Source of the DNA: Acetobacter sp. UBA5411
Lineage (GTDB): Bacteria; Pseudomonadota; Alphaproteobacteria; Acetobacterales; Acetobacteraceae
Length of the DNA stretch: 64,000 nucleotides
Assembly: GCF_002409645.1 (NCBI RefSeq)
Contig: NZ_DHNR01000019.1
Span: 228,811-292,810, forward strand
Reading direction: 5' to 3'
Part shown: positions 63,491-64,000 of the stretch, in pieces
How the letters are laid out: each line of letters begins with the position of its first letter
How positions within the stretch are numbered: the stretch's first letter is position 1
Position numbers and translations under genes: made by a program
The notes under the pieces: generated by a model
The model's input: only the letters and a program-made list of their open reading frames with translations
Told to the model about the DNA's origin: nothing
Database searches by the model: none

Positions 63491-64000
63491 TTATCCGGGC
63501 AGAAAATACAGGATCAGCGGCACAATAATCGCCGTTACCAGCCCGTTCAGACCAATCCCCAGAGCCGCAAACGCAGCCCCCACAGGATCACGTTGCGCCA
63601 CCTGAGCCGCTGCAATGCCGCTGCCTGCGATACCAGCCGCCAGTCCATGCGCGCGCCAGTCTGTAATCCCCAGCCGTCGCAGGGTTGTCTCGCCAATCAT
63701 GGCCGCGATGATCCCGCCCAGAATGGCGAAGGCCGCCGTCAGCGCCGGAATGCCGCCAATCTGCGTGGTGATGGCAATGGCGATCGGGGTCGTTACGGCT
63801 TTCGGAGCCATGGACAGGGCGACATCATGTGAGCCACCTAACAGCAGAACAAGTAACACACCGCTGACCACGGATGTGATCGACCCAGCCAGCAGCGCAA
63901 GTGTCATGGCGGGCAGACTGCGGGTGACGAGACGAATGGAATCAGCCAGCGGAATAGCCAGCGCCACGGTGGCAGGTCCAAGCAGAAAGTTGATGATCTT
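63491..64000 (-). CDS. LrgB-family membrane protein (5' end outside window)
   Basis: The frame is open to the window edge, giving the last 169 residues. Several hydrophobic spans are seen, and the signature VALSMAPKAVTTPIAIAI, then GGIPALTAAFAILGGIIAAM and AHGLAAGIAGSGIAAAQ, is that of LrgB/YohK. With LrgA it forms a holin-like or small-metabolite transport pair. The lrgA partner would be expected beyond the window edge. Confidence 0.9.
   Translation of the reverse strand, partial: KIINFLLGPATVALAIPLADSIRLVTRSLPAMTLALLAGSITSVVSGVLLVLLLGGSHDVALSMAPKAVTTPIAIAITTQIGGIPALTAAFAILGGIIAAMIGETTLRRLGITDWRAHGLAAGIAGSGIAAAQVAQRDPVGAAFAALGIGLNGLVTAIIVPLILYFLPG

Overview
The window reads as a chromosomal segment of an acetic acid bacterium or close relative (Acetobacteraceae, Alphaproteobacteria). 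The reasons are the C-terminus of a PQQ-dependent membrane glucose dehydrogenase at the left edge, the alphaproteobacterial orders cobT-cobS-J-domain gene | bolA and zapA-6S RNA-fau, TrcR (DUF1013), an NDUFS4-type complex I subunit, a probable NadQ-type regulator, and moderately high GC with a few AT-rich patches. The genus cannot be fixed from the sequence alone.

Left part (1-16 kb). After the glucose dehydrogenase tail comes a translationally coupled pair: an LtaS/EptA-like membrane sulfatase-fold transferase and a diacylglycerol kinase-like enzyme. A 32-codon small ORF and a Nudix hydrolase follow. The main accessory locus is 4.8-14.6 kb: a transglutaminase fused to a DUF2126 amidoligase, a TadG-like vWA protein, a Peptidase_Mx metallopeptidase, a circularly permuted ATP-grasp fused to an alpha-E domain, and a second transglutaminase. 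A second copy of the ATP-grasp and alpha-E pair, as two separate genes, lies at 39.9-42.4 kb. Together these form a predicted but uncharacterised peptide-ligation/modification system. An EEP-family hydrolase and a beta-carbonic anhydrase close this part.

Middle (16-39 kb). A NadQ-like regulator precedes a NadB-like flavoprotein that appears to lack the aspartate-oxidase substrate residues, with an inverted repeat between them. Then come a ThiE-like gene, zapA, 6S RNA, fau, a YmdB-type phosphoesterase, a glycosyltransferase-like protein, a porin and SHS-type MFS transporter pair, gph, the glmU-glmS operon, a DMT exporter, YfdX, an inositol monophosphatase-type enzyme, VOC and cupin proteins, a HAD hydrolase, ilvE, a Crp/Fnr regulator and a RadC/JAB protein.

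Right part (39-64 kb). After the second ATP-grasp/alpha-E pair come a DUF1217 protein with a structured leader, an alpha/beta hydrolase, an aromatic amino-acid decarboxylase-type enzyme, cobT-cobS-J-domain gene, bolA, a LolA-like lipoprotein, and an AT-rich patch with a second TadG-like vWA protein and a membrane protein, both apparently using rare start codons. This patch ends at tRNA-Arg. Then follow an NDUFS4-like gene, tRNA-Pro, murQ, gpt, an MFS transporter, a Nudix hydrolase, an ABC polysaccharide exporter pair, purEK, two small DUF465 proteins, trcR, rpmE, mscL, an unknown protein and the C-terminal part of an LrgB protein.
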